Assembly: GCA_026874595.1 (NCBI GenBank) | Contig: CM049309.1 | Coordinates: 50,132,079-50,196,078 of the forward strand | Source: Sipunculus nudus | Taxonomy: Eukaryota > Annelida > Sipuncula > Golfingiida > Sipunculidae | Reading direction: 5' to 3' | DNA: 64,000 bases | Shown: positions 23,401 to 35,351 of the stretch, piece after piece | How positions within the stretch are numbered: position 1 is the stretch's first letter | Layout of the letters: every line of letters begins with the position of its first letter | Made by a program: the position numbers and the translations under genes | Notes under the pieces: generated by a model | What the model was told of the DNA's origin: nothing | Seen by the model: only the letters and a program-made list of their open reading frames with translations | The model's database searches: none

Positions 23401-25174
23401 AATCCCGTATATAGCTTGGCTTAACCCGATCGCCCACTTTGTATTTGTTCAGTTTTCATGGCTCCGGAGTCAATCCTTAGCTGACAATAAATGGACAGAT
23501 CCCCAATCTATGTTGAAGTACATCCTTTTGACATGTTTTAGAAAAACAGTCGCTCCTGTGCGATAAGTAAATTATAGCTCTCTCTTCTTTTCAGATTGAT
23601 CTCATATTGGATACATACACGTGTAACCTATGGGTCTTCAATTATTAACCCTTAAAGGTGCCAATTCAGCTACCTCTTGAAAAAGAATTTATTTGATTTC
23701 TGGCTTCTACTGTGTATATATTAATGATCTAAAGGTAATTTGATTGTGCAAAGTTCTTATAAGGCCTTCGTAAAGGACGTATTAACTTGTTTATCAACAA
23801 CATGTTTGTAAACACAAAAATGTTGAAAAACGGGAAAAGCATGTAACCTGGGTGGTAGGTTGCATGTATGCGGAGATAGAAAGGTCACTTGGTGTAAAAC
23901 GCAATCTGCAAAGCTCTGGCTTATCTGACCTGTTGCCAGATGCCCTTGTTGATTTGTTTATATTATTTTGGCGGGCCCCAACATTTTATTAACAAGTTGA
24001 CATAAGCAATACAAGCAGCCCGTGTGCAGTGATATCCACGTTTTCTGGCCCTTTTTTATAATAGCTCCAAGGGATTACCTTTAGTTGATAAAGGTCAAAT
24101 AGGTGATTGGGCCCCGTTCACGACAACAAAGTAGAAAAGGAAAAAAACATCCGTGACAATTTTGTTCATAAACCGACTGAATATGTGTGACAGTACAGAG
24201 CAGAAAAAATTAAAACATGTATTGGCTACTGTATTACTGTGACCCTAGATGTTATGCATAACGAGTATCCATCAGGACCCGAATACGGCAGGTCACAAAT
24301 TATGCTTCCTCTGTGTTCAGTGATTATTCACAGATAATGGTGAAGTGAGGAAACCGTGCTGATTTACACGTGTAATCAATTCAATACACGCATGACAATA
24401 ATAATCCTTGTGCCCTTTGTGGTAATATGTGGTATCGTTCCTTTTTTGTCATTGGTAGCCCCCTTTTTTTATTTTCAACCTCACGTTCAACAGTTGCCAA
24501 CGGTTAAACTTTGTTAGATATACAAAATAAGTAAAGTATGAAGAAAAGATTCAATGTAGTTGTACATTATATTCATCTGTCCGTCTTCTTTACGTCACTC
24601 CCCCGAACAATACTTGTAAAAATTAATACTCCCAAAGGACTGAAGAGTAAGGTCTGCAGTAAACCAATTTGGGTTTAAAGATTAAGGTGGTAAGTCAGAT
24701 AGTCTCAGCAAGGCTTTGTTACACAAATGAACAAATGATATTGACACTTGTATTCAAAATAATGATTTTCACATTCTTTTAAGAATATTATGTGCATCTT
24801 CAACATTCAGATCACATTCAAATTAACTAATTTATACAATATCCTAATAAGAATGACGCTCGTTTGTGTAAGTGGTATTGTTTTTTTATAATTTTTTTTT
24901 TTCGTAAATACAATACATTACAGAAAAGCTGTGAACACACGACCCAATACGCATTTATATTGAACTGATATGATACAAGTCATACGGGGAAATGCACTGC
25001 AACGGCTTTATCCATTCTTTCGCATCGATATCGTGGTAAAGAGCTAGCAATCTTAACAACAGGGTACGAGTGATGACATATCCAAAAGAATATATGTGAA
25101 ATTACAAACCTAAGTGTTTATTCATGTCTGTGGTAACAAGTGATATCCTGTGTCGCGTACAAGTAAGTTGGCGT
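23401..25174. other. AT-rich noncoding stretch
   Basis: No supported gene, RNA gene or repeat beyond short homopolymers. Confidence 0.5.
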
Positions 25175-25305
25175 CCAGGAACCCCGTGCGAGAAATGCAC
25201 GCACTCATGCGGTCAGATATTCAACAAACATACAGGGAATATGCCAATATGCTGGGTCACCACGGAATTTTTCTAGCACAAAAAAGTGTACAAACATATT
25301 TCACG
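25175..25305 (+). repeat. Interspersed repeat, copy 1 (inverted copy at 46.9 kb)
   Basis: CCGTGCGAGA, TGCGGTCAGATATTCAACAA, ACAGGGA, CCAATATGCTG and ATTTTTCT occur here in the same order as on the minus strand at 46,865-46,990. About 120 bp is shared at moderate divergence. In both copies the frame reading R-S-D-I-Q-Q-T-Y-R-E is open. Confidence 0.6.
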
Positions 25306-27299
25306 ATTTGTCTGGTTGATTATAATTGACATGGTACCTGTGGGTCGTGAAGCGTTGTCAAATGTGTAAAAAAAATGTCATCCTCGTGGAGTTTTACAGT
25401 CTGGGCCTTGTAATTACTGAGCAAGGCACTGCGGCATCTCGATAGACTCGTTTAATGTAAGAGGGCCGGCAAAAGTGCGCCTATTGCTTATAGGATTTTC
25501 TAATATATCTTGAGCGAGTCGCAGCCAGGGGATCATCAATAACTAAAAATGAATTACATTCAATTTATCACATTTGTAACAATAAGACCACATATATAAA
25601 ACATAGGTCACAAAACCTGTCAGCGATAATGCAAATTCAGGAACACATTGATTGGCTGCCGAACGCTCTCAACCGAGATTTTACTATCTCCTTCCAAGTC
25701 CTCAGTGACCTTTTTTTCTCTCCTGATCTGGTGTTACAAGGTTTGGCCACCCAAGGTCTCCCAGTCAAAGCTCTGAAATTCTTTATTCCGCAACTGAGAA
25801 CCTCAGCTGTCTGATTTAAAATAAATAGATGACGTTAGCCTAACAGCTGCCTGTCACGTCACGCCTTATCTTCTTTCCGAGCCTAATTTCTCAATCTAAA
25901 AGCAAATCCACATGCTAATCCGTCTCCTTAAAATCATTTTCATCAAAATATCACAAACTAGACTGATGTTGTGGTGATAAGGCTACATTTAATATTGGGA
26001 GTATGCTCTAATACTTATCTTGACAGGAAAAGAAAGAATTTTTTCTTGGAAGCCGTTCAGGTGGTTTCACACCGAATGCGTGCGAACGAATTTTGTCTGA
26101 ACAAACTTTTGCTGTATGAACGAAAAAATCAAACTCTTTTTATTTTACTGGCGCATACACATCTAATCCGAACGATCATATCCGGACGAGAAAAATTAGA
26201 AAATATTCTATTTTTTTTTCTTTCGAATCGGACAAGAATGGCTCCTTTCAACCTTCCACACAGAAGAGCTGGTCATTTGTAGGTTACCCCCATGGTTAAT
26301 AACATTCCATCATTTATATATGAAAGGAATGGCATTTCCTTGTCCATTTTTATTTGGAAAAGATAAGATTACAAAAAACAATAAAACAAATAAAATCGGA
26401 TATATTTTATATAAATAGGTAGGTTTATTACTTTATATAAATGGATTCAATGATGTTCCCATTTAAATCAGCTTTAAAATATCATCAAGCAACTTTTTCA
26501 TCTGATATGTAAATATACTGAAAATAAATGTTTCAAACTAAAGAGGTTTGCAATTTCCACAAGAACACGTGTCTTTTTCAATTATGAGGACCTTTTCCAT
26601 GCAAGTAGGCCTATTCGCCATTATTCTGATTTCTTCTCTATTTTCTGTATGCGAGAGTTATGTTTACTAACACTCTCGGAACACTTGCTCAACTGTGCCA
26701 TGGTAGTGAGCAGCCCCTCTTTTTCAAAGACCCCGTTTTCCCTCTGGACGCTGCTGTAGAGAATCAATATTGCTGTAGAAATTTGATTAATGATCTGATA
26801 TTTAGCTTGACATGCCGCATGCAAAACACCGAAGACGGATTTATTCATTTGTAAGCCTTATGGGACTCTTCTGTCAAAAAACAAACAGTGGCTTTAAGGC
26901 CTTAATAACTACAGAGAGACGTCATTAGTGGGTATTACTGTTATCCTGCTATCCCTATCCTATTTATTAGAAAATATACCGTAAATGTCCCATGGGCTTA
27001 ACATAATAGTCCATGATTTAAACTCTTTAAAAAGGTTACACCAATAAAAAAATTGTTTTACGGATTTACTATTCCGGATCAAAAACAGAAAGCGGACAGG
27101 CGGATGTTGTGTGAACATTTACTTATAAAATAGACTAGACTGAAAGGCTAATATAGTCAACAAACCGCACTAAACCCAGTACAGTGTTCCACCTGGTCCA
27201 CAGGCAGAATAACACAATTCCTCTATATTTCATATATTACATATTTGGGGTAAATTATAACAGTAACTAGACATATGCATTCTCTGGAATGCAGGCCTC
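25306..27299. other. AT-rich noncoding stretch
   Basis: Short frames at 25,629-25,814, 25,971-26,282 and 26,621-26,854 have no recognisable domain or splice support. Nothing else seen. Confidence 0.45.
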
Positions 27300-27560
27300 C
27301 ACCATGTGGGCGGTGCTAAATGTCGGGTACTCCGCAACCTGTGTATTCATTCACGTATTGGCCCATATTTCCGGTCGTTCCTGTATCCGGATCGTGAGCA
27401 GGACCCACACCAAGATCTAATTAATTCTTCATTGGCCCCTTCCCGAGGTGCCCTGAAAGTTTCATTGGATTTAGTTCATGATTGCGCGAGTTATGTTGTG
27501 AACAACAAACACAAACACCCACATGAACTTGTTGAAACGCAACCCTCCTGGCGGATATAA
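27300..27560 (+). repeat. Interspersed repeat tail with ACAAACAC run, copy 2
   Basis: Same order of words as 14,230-14,525 (GGCCCATATTT, ATCGTGAGCAGGACCCACACC, AGATCTAAT, TTCATGATTGCGCGAGTTAT, GTGAACAACAAACAC, ACGCAACCCTCCTGG). Same orientation and less eroded than copy 1. Confidence 0.5.
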
Positions 27561-27639
27561 AATAATGGGACCAGGAAGCCTGGGGTTCTCGCTAATTTTG
27601 GATGCGGGGAGCCCCAAAGATCGGATGGGTAACATTAAA

Positions 27640-27722
27640 ACTGTTAATCTAAAATCGATTTAAGGTTACATCCCGGTAATCTTAAGCTGAGGTAAACTGA
27701 AATCGCTTCACCTAGACAAGAT
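27640..27722. repeat. Fragment related to the 43.4-kb inverted-repeat element
   Basis: GTTAATCTAAAATCGATTTA, GGTTACATCCCGGTAATCTT and GTAAACTGAAATCG reuse the GGTAATCTGAAATCGAT words of 43,380-43,821. Short and without ends. Confidence 0.35.
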
Positions 27723-27959
27723 TACGACGAACATTTCAAGTTTATTATAAGGAAATAGGCTTATTAAAGTCCTAGGACGGAATCAAGTTCGGTCACTCGA
27801 CAGTTGCCATCATCGCTAAGACCATAAAGATGTTTTCATATGTAAAAGAAAATCATTAATGGATTATAATGTAACAGAAAAGCTTATTCAAGCTGTCACA
27901 ATCATGTCTGTTATTAACATTTCATCTGTCGAAGTTGTTAGTCCATAGAGTCCAAATCC

Positions 27960-28270
27960 CAAAGAGCATCAATACAGACTTCCTGTTCAAACATCCACTA
28001 ATGCAGTATCTCTCCCGGGTTCCTGACCACCCCAGCGTGGTAAACACACGTTTATTACAGCTAACATGCCTTTTGTTTCCACAATCTGTCAATATCTGCC
28101 TGGGTGGTTTGAATGACCTCACTGCCCCCCTCGACGCCGTGCCCGGCTCCCGCCAAATGTCGCGGACAATGCATTGCGGGGAGTATTGTTCGTGGGGAAC
28201 AGTGGCCAATATTACACATAGATGTGTGTCGTTAGTACTGCAATATATCATCATCGCACTAATGGGCTGA
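27960..28270. promoter_or_regulatory. GC-richer island, possible conserved regulatory element
   Basis: Open on both strands for about 110 codons, but neither frame looks like a protein. The composition is richer in GC and CpG than the flanks. It holds two GLI-like words in opposite orientation (GACCACCCC near 28,024 and CTGGGTGGTT near 28,098), a SOX-like ATTGTTC near 28,185, and GCCAATATT near 28,204. These are short motif matches only; a regulatory role is inferred. Confidence 0.2.
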
Positions 28271-29030
28271 GGGGCTGTTTTTCCATTGTACAGCTGGACA
28301 GTCTCATTTCCCTGATGACATCCTCTTTATATCATTTGAGCCACAGTTCTATAACGGTCGACCAATGTTAATTATTCTATATTGCATGGGATGCTCGACC
28401 CGGAATGAACATCGACTGAGAATTTGAAATAAGCTTTCAATTATAAATCTACATTGTTCTATCCTTAGTTTTGTAATTTGTACCTGGTACAAATTCGCTT
28501 AAATAAAGTTGGAAAAGTTTCGGCTCTCAGGCACTTTTTTCTTAGAAATGATATACATCTATATCATACATTGTCGATAAAAAAATCATCTGATCAGGAG
28601 ACAACATGATAATAATGTTTAGTAAATCAATATCATAAAAAAACTTTCCATTTTTTCAGAGTTAATGATAGATATATTTCTACAGAAAATTTTAAAAAAT
28701 TGAAGCAGTCGATTTTATAGAACCATGTGTGGCACAAGCTGTATAGTTTTCCACTTTTATTATAACTGACAGCGGCACGTTACATTACGTTGTGCCACGG
28801 CTCTGAAATATCCGTTTCTTGAGCTTGAAGGGTCTAGAACGACACCAGGTGTTTCTTCATTTACCCATAATTCCCTGAGGAAGTCGGCGTCATATCGCGA
28901 CGGATCTGTCACAGGGTCATCAATCAGACACTACCTATATACTTTTGGATAAGCTCCCCTCACGACAAACTCGTCTCCGAAAGACTTGCCCAGTCGCGCG
29001 GACCTGTCCATTCCAAGAAACGGGTTTTAA
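28271..29030. other. Noncoding stretch
   Basis: No gene supported. The GC-richer part at 28,770-29,030 borders the MITE at 29,031 and has no open frame of note. Confidence 0.4.
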
Positions 29031-29255
29031 GCCTCGGTCAAAACCCGCTGCGGTCACCGCATGCCGTATAGATCACCGGTAGGTTTTTTAAACCGCAGGA
29101 ATACATATGCAGCCGACGTTCGGGAACGGCAAGGTGTCTTCCTCATTCCTATAGCCTTCGCACGGTAAAGTAAGCTAACCCTGCCTTACGTCAACCGCAC
29201 GGAATAGCCCAAAACACCTGCTGTACGGCGACCGTATCCTGGTTGTGACCGAGGC
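29031..29255. mobile_element. PIF/Harbinger-like MITE with TAA target duplication
   Basis: Begins GCCTCGGTCAAAACC and ends with the inverted partner GGTTGTGACCGAGGC. The inverted match continues more weakly inward (GCGGTC/GACCGT). TAA lies immediately outside both ends. A 3-bp TWA duplication with short GC-rich termini is the signature of PIF/Harbinger elements. At 225 bp without coding capacity it is a MITE. Confidence 0.68.
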
Positions 29256-29790
29256 TAATATGTGAGGATTTTTAAATCATAGGACAAAATTGACTTCATT
29301 ATAATTTCGACGGGGCTTGGATGTTCTGCCTCGATAGACTTATTTTGCTCTCTAATGAGTGCCATCTATTTCTTTACATTTATATTGGTAAAATAATTAT
29401 CCCCATTTTTATTCAAAAGGAAATCAAGTGATTATATAAAACTTAAGGTGATACGTGTTTCAAAAAATTGTTTAATATAATTTCAAATACGCATGGCCTA
29501 TACACCCTAACATATCCTTATATTGCCTTAATATCGCTGCATCTTTGATGCGTGCTTTGCCAGTGCGGACCAACAACTGGCTTAAACATCGTTATTCTGT
29601 TGGCCTCATGTCTGATGGTAATCTCTTTACGCAGCAGTTGTTCTTTACAGTCGTTACAGATCTCCATCGTTTTACACGCTGCTTTGTAGGGCCAGATTTT
29701 CCGGGTTTCACCACCAGGGCGGGCTCAGAGTGAAGAATTATAATCAGACTAATAAGAACATGGTGTCGTATTATGCTTTAACCTCCACGT

Positions 29791-29878
29791 TTTAAAGCCG
29801 CGAAACCCCGCCCTCGTTTGTCTGATTCTTGGCCATGTGACAATCAGACAAGTGTGAGTGGGGTGTCGCGGGATTAAA
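29791..29878. repeat. 88-bp palindromic element
   Basis: Two arms of about 37 bp are inverted copies with roughly four fifths of positions matching, around a 14-bp loop (CTTGGCCATGTGAC). The innermost TTGTCTGATT/AATCAGACAA is perfect and the outer part is CCGCGAAACCCC/GGGGTGTCGCGG. Could be a tiny foldback MITE or a hairpin-forming transcript. Confidence 0.55.
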
Positions 29879-32631
29879 CTATAGCGAATATGTCTAAACA
29901 AAGCTGGATATTTAGATAGAGGACAGTGTATATCTGCTTCATGAGGAGTGTAGTCTAATGGTACATACCAAATGAAAAGACAAGTAATATGTTGATGACA
30001 GCTTGCAGGATTGGAATAAAACAGAATTATTGATATGTGGTACTAAATTCAAATGATGGCCAGTATAACATTGTAATTTTCTATACAGAACGTACTATGG
30101 CCTGCTCGGCTCATAAGAAATCTCTACGGACCGACGCCACGTAGGTCATCCCGGCCCTGTATCCTAGACGTTGGGGTGTAATCTTGATGAACATCGAATT
30201 GAGACCATCAGTTACATATTTTATATAACTCCTTTTTCCCCCATTCCCATCTAGACGAGTAGTTTCTATTATTTTACAGACGGTTTTATGCTTACCTTGA
30301 TGTGCCCGGTATAGGTAAGTAAAAGCTATCAGATAGGGTTAAGCTGGTCCGTCAGTATGCATCCTTCACGATGGTTAAGAGTGCATCTACCAAGCAAAAG
30401 TGATCCGAAAGACGTCTTGGGAAACTAAGCCAAAGCAATTCATATAAAGCGTTTTAATATAAAGCGTTTCAAATACAAGATTCCAGGGTGATCAATAAAA
30501 ACGAGAAACGAAATTAGCCCCAAAGGCATCTTAGAAGTAACACGACAGTTGACCTTTCGATTGCTTACCGGGACTAGCGAGCGATTAGCACTACCCGGGT
30601 ACTTATAGAGGTCCGTGCGACGTGTTATTTTCTGTGAAGCTAATGGAAGGATGAACGGTGGAGAAAAAGAGGACGCACGTGTGATTGCTGATAATTACAG
30701 AGCGATCACACCCGACAGGACCAAAAGTCGTGATTCTCATACTGATCCTAATATGGCCTTCTTTGACCTAATTTCTTTTTTGTGAGGTAAAATCACAGGC
30801 ACTCAAACATTTCGTGGCGTCCCGTTCCTACTTGTACCAAAAAAAAAAGAGAAAAATATGAAACCGGGCATTTTGACATGAGAGGTCACTTCAAGACTTC
30901 GTCTAGAAGGTAGATGAATATTCATATATTATATACACTTGGCCTAGCAATGAAGATGCCCAAAGAAGCACAGGAATTGAATAGTTATATTTAGGGCGTT
31001 TTTTAGTGGTAACAGCAAATTCTGGGTAAACAGGCACAATAAGGAAAACCTGTTTGATTAAAAATAGATATGCTAAAATGACGGTTAAGGGAGGGGTCCT
31101 CCAGTGCTTATAATATCAACCTCACTAATTGTGATAATTGCCTGTGGATATAATCCATTATAAAACAGATAAGATTAGAACCTACAATTTATCCCCATAC
31201 GACTTGTTTTTTAATTTTCAGATTAATTGGAAAAATTGATTAAATCTCGTAATTACTAATTACAAAATATATTAAGATTTCTGTCACAAATGCTATGGGA
31301 TTAATGAGAGGCTGAAATCCCCTATTAACCGTTAAGGTGTCTATAAAAACAGTACCCAAGTAAGGTCCATTCCGTCATCTATAGTGTACACCTGGTTTGT
31401 ACATGAAAATAATCATTAGTTCATTTTCTGGGAGTAAATGGTAAAGATGGGTAAAAGACTAATAGAATAAATTTTCATTATGGGAAAATATTTTGTACTT
31501 TACACATTTTTTAATTATCAAAATTATTTAAAATCAGTCAAAATTTTACAACATAAGAACTCCACTTATAGCAGTTAAGGTGATTGGTCAAGTGCAAAAA
31601 CAGTCTCAGTTGACAACTGTTGATTGAATGGTGTCATGTAAACACTCTAAAACGTTGAACAGTTTAAACAAAGGAGGTTACACACACAGAGCCATATCCG
31701 GTTTGTTTGATCATTAGAAAGAGTTCAAAAAGTTGTGCAACAGAAAAAGGACATTTATTATTCAATTCACGATTGCCATATAAGGCAGCTGAATGCAACT
31801 CTCTAGGTAACAGGTAGTCACAGGTTGGTTTAAGATCAAACACACTTATTTTATAAAACATATTGCATAACGTTTCGCAGAACTCTACCACCTATCGCAA
31901 TATATTTCTGTAAGAAAACCTTAGCATTCACAGCCCTAAGCAAAACCATTAACAACTGCTTTGAATGATGAAAACAAGTTCTAAGTCGCGGGTTTTTACC
32001 ATCGGTTAGGCAGATCACGATATCTTCCCCAGACATGTCGGATAAAAGAGTTGAAACTGTCTAGCCCAGAGGGGTACTAAAGATTTGTAATTGCAAGGCG
32101 ACCACTGGAAGATTCTCCGAACGTCCGCAAATGGGACTTCGCCATACAGTGTGTGCGACCTTCGATATTAGCTGAATGTCAATAATAAATATCAGTTGCA
32201 AATGTGTTACCTATGACTAATTTTTTGCCCAAAAATCAGCTTTATTTGACATCCACCGCAAATACGGGAAGAAGAAAGAAACAATATATAATCCAATATT
32301 TTGTACTCAGAAAGTTCAAGTACAAAAATACTCGGCCCAAATCTTGATACAGAAATAAAAGCATCAGCCCCTTTTAGTCTACGCCCCATACGAAGGAGGA
32401 TTTATATGGATGCGACGGACAGGGGGTCGACGAAGACCCATTCCTACATCTCGGATGGGTTCCACGAAGAACAGTCAAAGATCAGCACAGTATGCAGTAT
32501 ATTTCTATCCGTGTGAAATGTCAGCTTTTCGCGATTCCCGCGTTAAGTATGGTAATACTGAAACCCAGACCCTCGTCTGCTCGCTCTGAATGTGAGAAAC
32601 CTCACGGGGATATCGTAATTGTATAAATCCC
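29879..32631. other. AT-rich noncoding stretch
   Basis: Minus-strand open frames at 31,664-32,036 and 32,207-32,389 have no recognised domain and no matched splice sites. Nothing else seen. Confidence 0.45.
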
Positions 32632-32765
32632 GCTTTATAGCTGTCCTCCAACGTGATTAGGTCAGATGATTAACGTGCCCGTTAATGCTTTAAATCGCAG
32701 GGGGGTTTACTGTCCCTAGAACCTGGGTGTAATTCACACGAACTGGTAATTATTTGTGTCCCTTC
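32632..32765 (+). repeat. Interspersed repeat, copy A (partner at 39.3 kb)
   Basis: TAACGTGCCCGTTAATGCTT, GGGGTTTA, and CACACGAACTGGTAATTAT occur in the same order and orientation as at 39,306-39,430. About 110 bp shared. Confidence 0.6.
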
Positions 32766-33894
32766 TCCATACAACAGGGTTGAAAAACACGAGATAGGCT
32801 CGCGTATGGAATAGAATTCTTGATAATGGAATAAGTTAGCTATCTACCAGTTTTTTTTATATGTTTTGGACTAGGAAATTAAAGATTACACAAGAAAAAG
32901 TAATTATAATAATACAAATTTATTTTGTTGAGCTAAACAACTTAGTATCCCCTGAAATTTTCATTTTTTTAAATTCAAATAAACGTTTTAGACTTATGAA
33001 GTAATGACTTATCCTCCAAATACGTCTTTTTCTCACAACAGTAAAATAAAAAGTGTTTCCCCTTTATAATATTCATGTTATAAAGCAGTAACCTTCCTAT
33101 AGAATAATAATACGAAGAGAAGAAGCTAAATGAACAATAAAAAAGCCAGGAGAATTGTACTTTTTCAAGATTCAGCTAATTATAACGCATAAATAAAATT
33201 TTCAAAAGATACATTTTCATATCTGGGATATATCTAGTTTTTTTTGTAAAATGAAATGGAACTTTGCCTTGATTTTTAATACAGTCAAAATAGAAGCAAA
33301 CAATTATTTAATATAAATAATAATATTTTCTAAGGTTTGGAAATACAAATAAATAATTGGGCTAAACTTTAAGGGATTAATATATTGAGTTAAACTTAAG
33401 CAAACAAAGCAAATTTAACGAAATAAGACCTTAATTCGCGTGTTATATTGTTCTTAAACGCCAACTTATACATACATAAACATTCATTAAAATGATATAT
33501 TTTCAGTTGAAAGTTTATTTAATTCATTTTTTTACCATTTATCGATTGTTTTATATAATCAAGTTTGTATCCTTATATAGCCCACGTGTTAAAGCGCGGC
33601 AGGCTGTATTGTTTGATGTATTCATATTCGGAACCTTTGACGTGTTATCAGTGTACTTAACAAATTTTATATCCTCCTTTGCATTATGTAAGTTCAAATT
33701 GCCTATGAAAGAAGTAAAAACAATAAAACAAAGAAATTGTCGTTAAAAAGGTCTGGTATGGCGTACATCAAATAAAACATTTGCATCTTAATATACAATA
33801 ACACTTTACATGTAACAGTTCCGACGTCGGTTTATGCAAAAGATTATACACACCTCATCAAAATATATAAACATATTTATTTTACATGGATTAT
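32766..33894. other. AT-rich noncoding stretch
   Basis: Very AT-rich; no supported gene or repeat. Confidence 0.5.
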
Positions 33895-34107
33895 ACAAAT
33901 AGTTATTAAACTAATCAAGGTACTCTCCATGGCTCAGATGATGGCGTTCGTTAGTCTGTAGGGGTGGAGGAAACCGGAGAACCCGGAGAAAACCACCGGC
34001 TTGGACAGACAACTACAACCCACTCTAATGACCACACCGAGGATCGAACTCGGGTCGCCAGCGGAGAGACCCGAGCGTTTAACAGCTCGACTGTCCAGGC
34101 CCCATGA
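33895..34107 (-). mobile_element. tRNA-derived SINE of V-SINE/RUDI type
   Basis: On the minus strand a tRNA-like head starts GGGGCCTGGACAGTCGAGC, with B box GAGTTCGATCC. A core follows reading GGTGGTTTTCTCCGGGTTCT then CCGGTTTCCTCC. This TTTTCTCCGG...CCGGTTTCCTCC block is the conserved central domain I associate with the V-SINE superfamily, whose RUDI members are known from many molluscs. The 3' end near 33,895 is not sharply defined. Confidence 0.65.
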
Positions 34108-34608
34108 TCTCCAACTCAGAGGTGCTGGAAGGAACTACTCTTTGCTGCCCATTCAAATTTGGCGATAAATCTCTTAATCTCAAATAGTATCAAACGGTTT
34201 GACCTTAAAGCTGATGAGGGACCCGATGCCTAATATAAGATGTAAAACTACATAACAGAAACCATCATTTATATTTCGCAACCTCCTGGTACTTATGAAT
34301 CATGTGGCTAAATGACAAGGCGTTAGTCAGCCTGACTTTGATAATTATACGTTTCTCATAATATCAATGACACTAAACAGTAGATCAAAACCTTTTAAGT
34401 GTATCTGTTTGACTATGTGACTGGTGACCTTGACCTACAATAATTCGGGCTGGGATGTTGTAAGAAATAGACTGTTTATCTTGCAGAATATTAAGATAAT
34501 GCAATAAAATTATGTATATCTTAATAAATTAGGTACTGACTTAAATATATTGCAAGATATGGTTTTAATTTAACCATAGTAACTTAGTCTTATGCCCAAT
34601 TCCTTTAT

Positions 34609-34720
34609 CGCAGCCTACCATCTGGAATTAATCTGCCAGGTCGTGAAAATATTGTAAATTTCAAAGGCGCCTCACCGTGGAACAAACTATAGTCCACCAT
34701 CGAGACACTTCATGTAAGCC
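34609..34720 (+). mobile_element. LINE ORF2 C-terminal fragment
   Basis: One plus-strand frame reads R-S-L-P-S-G-I-N-L-P-G-R-E-N then V-N-F-K-G-A-S-P-W-N-K-L, followed by a stop and S-T-I-E-T-L. This resembles the basic strand, F-x-x-x-x-x-x-W-N-x-L and terminal helix at the end of non-LTR reverse-transcriptase proteins. Short and degraded, no catalytic region nearby. Confidence 0.35.
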
Positions 34721-34840
34721 AAACTAACTGGCTGGCAATGTGGTCCGGGTGGAGGACACCTGATGGACTAACATTTCTTCCCCCAGTTATTCTGTCCGAG
34801 CTTAATGACACATGCACTGTCTGAAACCTTGTAGACGTAC

Positions 34841-35038
34841 CTGGCAATGCCTGAGGAAGTCTGGCAAACGTCCGCAGTGTCTGCAGACTGGCGGCTATGC
34901 GGCTGTATTTGTTTTCTGTTGACGTACAATAAACAAATACAAAATCCACTTTCGGACTGCTACCCGAGCTAATACCGGAAGTGTTGGGTTGTCCGGCCAT
35001 GTCTGTGCAGAACTCGTCTTGGGTGCACTGTGAAAATT
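34841..35038 (-). CDS. Isolated exon candidate, 198 nt, phase 1-1
   Basis: On the minus strand the acceptor AACTCTGCAG (end 35,039) and the donor TTGCCAG|GTACGT (GTACGT at 34,840-34,835) bracket 198 nt with no stop in the one open frame. Both junctions split a codon after the first base, so the exon is symmetric phase 1-1, the type used to shuffle extracellular modules. The peptide starts F-S-Q-C-T-Q-D-E-F-C and includes V-D-F-V-F-V-Y-C. It has three Cys and an N-T-S sequon, with no known domain recognised. No neighbouring exon was found. Confidence 0.22.
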
Positions 35039-35351
35039 CTGCAGAGTTCACGGCCAAAAAATAACCGTTGAGATAATAAACCGCTCGTGTGATGGCAGGA
35101 TTAGATCCTTACTGACAGTGCGTAACGGCCATGATTAACTTCCAACCTATTAATTAACAAATCAGTAGCTGATACAGGATCTTAGAAAGGTGGGGCTTTA
35201 CACCCTGATATCAGGAAAAAAAATGTGGCGACCTGCTAGTTAACTCAATACAAACTCTTGCATGCAGGAGTATAGAGAAACAAGATGTTGATATGAAACT
35301 CCCGCCAGGAGCCACTCTGCACACTGCTGTCAAGTTTCAACAATCATATCC

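Noticed and set aside
27922-28270. Open frames of about 110 codons on both strands
   Set aside because: They mirror each other, neither has protein-like patterning or splice sites, and the overlap follows from the GC-richer composition.
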